From Chlamydiia bacterium (GTDB lineage Bacteria; Chlamydiota; Chlamydiia; Chlamydiales; JACKPQ01), in NCBI GenBank assembly GCA_030433395.1, contig JAUILX010000009.1, forward strand, positions 1 to 17,509: DNA of 17,509 bases. Reading direction: 5' to 3'. The position numbers and the translations under genes are program-made. Positions within the stretch are counted from its first letter, which is position 1; the number at the start of each line of letters is the position of its first letter. Positions 15,440 to 17,509 of the stretch are shown piece by piece. A model generated the notes under the pieces. The model was given only the letters and a program-made list of their open reading frames with translations. It was not told the origin of the DNA and made no database searches.

Positions 15440-16762
15440 TTATAGCAAGGGGAAAAATCCTGCTAAGTAGAGAGGATAATAGTGGAGTTTTTCCCTTTGC
15501 ACGCACTTCAAAGGGCGCCCGCTAAAAATCACTTGGTAGGGGCAGGCATATTTTTGACTAAATATTTGCAGGCTCTGAGCTCTGGTGATATTTCCAGATT
15601 TGATCTCTAATGGGATCACTTCGCCCTGATGCTCATACAGAAACTCAATCTCTGATTTTTTCTCTTGCCAATTGACTAAAGCGTCTTTGCCTTGAGCAAC
15701 GAGTTCTTGGAGGGCAAAGTTTTCTGCAAAATAACCCTTATAACTGCCGTAGTTAGCATCTAAAAGCACTTTTGGAGATAAATGATTCATCATTCCTAGC
15801 AGGCCTACGTCGAATAAAAAAAGTTTAAAAAAGTTTTCTTTTTCATAGCCCTTAAATGGAAGAAAAGCAGAATTTACAATAGGCACTTTGATCACAAGAC
15901 CTGCAGCCTCAAGCCAATCGATAGAGCCAGCTAATCGATCGTAATGGGATACGCCTGGTATGACGCCCCGAAATCTAAAGCGTGAGCTACTTCCATCATG
16001 GGAGCGACTGAGTTGAGCTGGTGTAGAAGCAAAAATCCGCTCAATGTGCATTGCATTGATTTTGCCACTATGCTTTGCAATGTCAGCATAATAGGATTTA
16101 AGTAAGTCGTCTTGTTTTTTTCTGACTTTGGAAAAGCACTCAAAAAGATTATCTTGATGCTTAATGTAAGTGGAAACTGCTTCTGGCAATCCTCCAACAA
16201 TGAAGTAGTGCTTGAGCATTGTCCATAAATGACCATGTAGTATTTCAGGAATTTGTAGTTTTTCTTTTAGTGCTTGCAGAATTGGGAGTGATTTGTCGTT
16301 AATGGCCATCAAAAACTCTTCAAAACACATGGGTCGCAAAGTTTCAAATGTTACTTTGCCAACGGGGAATGAGCCTTCACTCAAGTGAAGACCTAAAAGA
16401 GATCCTGCTCCACAAAGATGGGCCTCAGGGCATTCTTCTTGAAAGTATTTTAGACTTGTTAGGGCTTTAGGGCACTCTTGAATCTCATCAAAAATAACCA
16501 AGTCGTTAGACGTGTCAATTGACTGGCCAAGAAAAAGACTTAACTCATCTAAGATCCGTTTTGGTTTGAGGTCAGGTTCAAAAATCTTTGCCAATTGAGG
16601 AGTTTGTTCAAAGTTAAAATAATGAAAGCTAGGGAAATGCTGCTTACCAAAAGACTTTAGCAAATGGGTCTTGCCAACTTGGCGCACGCCTTTCAAAAGA
16701 AGAGGTTTTCGCCCTTCTCCATTTTTCCAATTAAGTAAATTAGCCATCATTTTGCGCTTCAT
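15440..16762 (-). CDS. AAA ATPase with DUF4143-type nuclease-like domain
   Basis: A 440-residue ATPase of the AAA_14/DUF4143 group. Walker A GVRQVGKT is at 25-32 and Walker B DLVIFDEIQ at 87-95. GAGSLLG (118-124) and the GKVTFETLRPMCFEEFL segment (135-151) match the family pattern. The C-terminal domain retains a nuclease-like set, EIEF (371-374) and LEIKSG (385-390), with Glu386 and Lys388 in the E-x-K position. The usual Asp is replaced by Glu373, so activity is possible but unproven. GGAG lies 5 nt before ATG 16762, and a promoter with -35 GTGACA and -10 TAGCAT lies further upstream within a pair of TGACA-type motifs. It precedes the Rhs gene by 28 bp on the same strand, so it is probably co-transcribed with it. 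Whether it contributes to Rhs function or is simply an adjacent accessory gene is unknown. Confidence 0.88.
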   Translation of the reverse strand: MKRKMMANLLNWKNGEGRKPLLLKGVRQVGKTHLLKSFGKQHFPSFHYFNFEQTPQLAKIFEPDLKPKRILDELSLFLGQSIDTSNDLVIFDEIQECPKALTSLKYFQEECPEAHLCGAGSLLGLHLSEGSFPVGKVTFETLRPMCFEEFLMAINDKSLPILQALKEKLQIPEILHGHLWTMLKHYFIVGGLPEAVSTYIKHQDNLFECFSKVRKKQDDLLKSYYADIAKHSGKINAMHIERIFASTPAQLSRSHDGSSSRFRFRGVIPGVSHYDRLAGSIDWLEAAGLVIKVPIVNSAFLPFKGYEKENFFKLFLFDVGLLGMMNHLSPKVLLDANYGSYKGYFAENFALQELVAQGKDALVNWQEKKSEIEFLYEHQGEVIPLEIKSGNITRAQSLQIFSQKYACPYQVIFSGRPLKCVQREKLHYYPLYLAGFFPLL

Positions 16763-16776
16763 GAGCTCTCCAAAAG

Positions 16777-16822
16777 TGTCATATCTGTCACTTTATGCTA
16801 GCAAAAAATGACAAATATGTCA
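16777..16822. promoter_or_regulatory. Paired operator-like motifs over the ATPase-Rhs promoter
   Basis: TGTCATATCTGTCA (16777-16790) and TGACAAATATGTCA (16809-16822) are the same 14-bp motif in opposite orientation (12 of 14 identical after reverse-complementing). The second is itself near-palindromic (TGACA-x4-TGTCA). Centre spacing is 32 bp, three helical turns, as expected for cooperative binding. Confidence 0.5.
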
Positions 16823-16823
16823 C
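16795..16823 (-). promoter_or_regulatory. Predicted promoter of the ATPase-Rhs operon
   Basis: Minus strand: -35 GTGACA (16823-16818), exactly 17 bp, -10 TAGCAT (16800-16795). The -35 lies inside one copy of a repeated TGACA-type motif, and the second copy lies just downstream of the -10, where a bound repressor would block transcription. Confidence 0.5.
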
Positions 16824-16867
16824 CTTTTTCTAGTTAATTTTGTAATGCGCTGTATATAAGTTGTTTG

Positions 16868-16892
16868 AGAATTAAGCAAAAAATTCTTTTTT
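16868..16892 (+). terminator. Weak AT-rich hairpin with T-run upstream of the LRR gene
   Basis: AGAATT (16868-16873)-aagcaaaa-AATTCT (16882-16887) is followed by a T-run to 16892. The stem is short and AT-rich. It could be a weak terminator or attenuator in the LRR gene leader, or chance. Confidence 0.25.
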
Positions 16893-16941
16893 AATATTTA
16901 AGTAGTTGGTAGAGTCTCTTTCAAAAAAGGTGAGGATTGTG

Positions 16942-17509
16942 ATGAGCACGGTGGTATGGAAAGGATCAGTCGATGGAAAAAGTTACCAATTTATTGCTGA
17001 TGAGGGACAGCTTAAAGTAACAGACGAAGCTACAAATAACATAGCTAAGCATGTTTGGCAACCTGAGCCAAGGCGCAAGTATAAACTTGCCGAAATGAAA
17101 AGCCTTTTGTCTGACTCCACAATTTCATTGGAAGAAGGCCAGATTATTATTCATCGTCCTGAAGAGTTTTTGGACTGGTTAGGTAAGCGAGAAAGCACAG
17201 AAGACCTCAAACTCAACACGATTGCTTTTGATGAAAAAAAACTCAAGGAACTTGCCTTGTGGTTGGAAGATAGACCGCTGCTTAGAGCTGTTAATTTAGA
17301 TACGCGCCGTATTGGTCCAGAGGGACTGAAGATCATTGCTCCAGCATTATTTAATCAAAATCTTGCAAAACTTCGCATGTCAGGAAACAATCTATCTGTT
17401 GATGGAATCAAAGAGTTGGTTAGAGGAATTTTTGAAGGGTCAAAGATGTCACAACTCTATATTGGGAATAACAGAATTCAAGATGAAGGCTTAGCAGTAT
17501 TGTCGGGAG
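16942..17509 (+). CDS. Leucine-rich-repeat protein, 3'-partial
   Basis: An open frame from ATG 16942 to the window end with no stop (189 codons visible). The start MSTVVWKGSVDGKSYQF is supported by GAGG (16932-16935), 6 nt upstream. After a unique N-terminal domain (about 1-105) come leucine-rich repeats of the ribonuclease-inhibitor type: LRAVNLDTRRIGPEGLKIIA, LAKLRMSGNNLSVDGIKELV and SQLYIGNNRIQDEGLAVL. Consensus Leu/Asn positions recur about every 28-30 residues. No signal peptide is visible, so export, if any, would be by type III or another non-Sec route. LRR proteins of this type are common in amoeba-associated bacteria, often as host-directed effectors; that role here is inference. It is divergent from the ATPase-Rhs operon. 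The remaining repeats lie beyond the window. Confidence 0.85.
   Translation, partial: MSTVVWKGSVDGKSYQFIADEGQLKVTDEATNNIAKHVWQPEPRRKYKLAEMKSLLSDSTISLEEGQIIIHRPEEFLDWLGKRESTEDLKLNTIAFDEKKLKELALWLEDRPLLRAVNLDTRRIGPEGLKIIAPALFNQNLAKLRMSGNNLSVDGIKELVRGIFEGSKMSQLYIGNNRIQDEGLAVLSG

Noticed and set aside
17151..17336. 61-codon minus-strand ORF near the right end
   Set aside because: Antisense to the LRR reading frame, which has a start site and repeat periodicity.

Overview
The window looks like part of a chromosome from an environmental Chlamydiae-type bacterium (an amoeba-associated Chlamydiales relative), moderate confidence. The reasons are family-level. An exported Rhs protein has an N-terminal VDGCVSAITG...PIHLPLSY block and a C-terminal tip resembling chlamydial DUF687. 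Two small proteins have closely spaced hydrophobic segments, as inclusion-membrane (Inc) proteins do. There is also a large GspD-type secretin, an LRR protein, and several AAA ATPases with nuclease-like tails. No rRNA, tRNA or CRISPR array was seen.

Layout. (1) 3-1424 (+) is the body of an archaeal-type/DUF234 AAA ATPase whose true start lies left of the window. (2) 1462-2733 (-) is a DUF4143-type AAA ATPase, convergent with the first across a shared hairpin. (3) 3010-4279 (-) is a lipoprotein gene overlapping a YidD-like gene. (4) 4280-4802 carries no gene but two complete palindromic repeat elements; a third, shorter relative sits at 2959-3016. (5) 4803-8366 (-) is a secretin with an expanded array of seven periplasmic N-type repeats. 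(6) 8367-8670 is an AT-rich divergent control region. (7) 8671-9729 (+) holds two small membrane proteins in an operon ending in a strong terminator. (8) 16762 down to 9773 (-) is a probable three-gene unit: a DUF4143 AAA ATPase, a 1712-residue Rhs protein with a Sec signal and a hydrolase-like tip, and a 166-residue exported partner joined by a TAATG stop/start overlap. (9) 16942-17509 (+) is the beginning of a leucine-rich-repeat protein, cut by the window end.

How the genes may work together. The Rhs unit is the best candidate for an under-described system. It combines an exported shell-forming Rhs body, an exchangeable tip with a lipase-like A-H-S-K-G elbow, and a translationally coupled exported partner that could be an immunity protein, chaperone or co-effector. 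The secretin offers an outer-membrane channel of the type II kind, and the two small membrane proteins and the LRR protein are plausible host-interaction factors. The three AAA/nuclease-like ATPases are from accessory families of uncertain function. Two of them have paired motifs about three helical turns apart in their upstream regions, which suggests autoregulation. These functional links are inference; domains, motifs, overlaps and repeats are read from the sequence.
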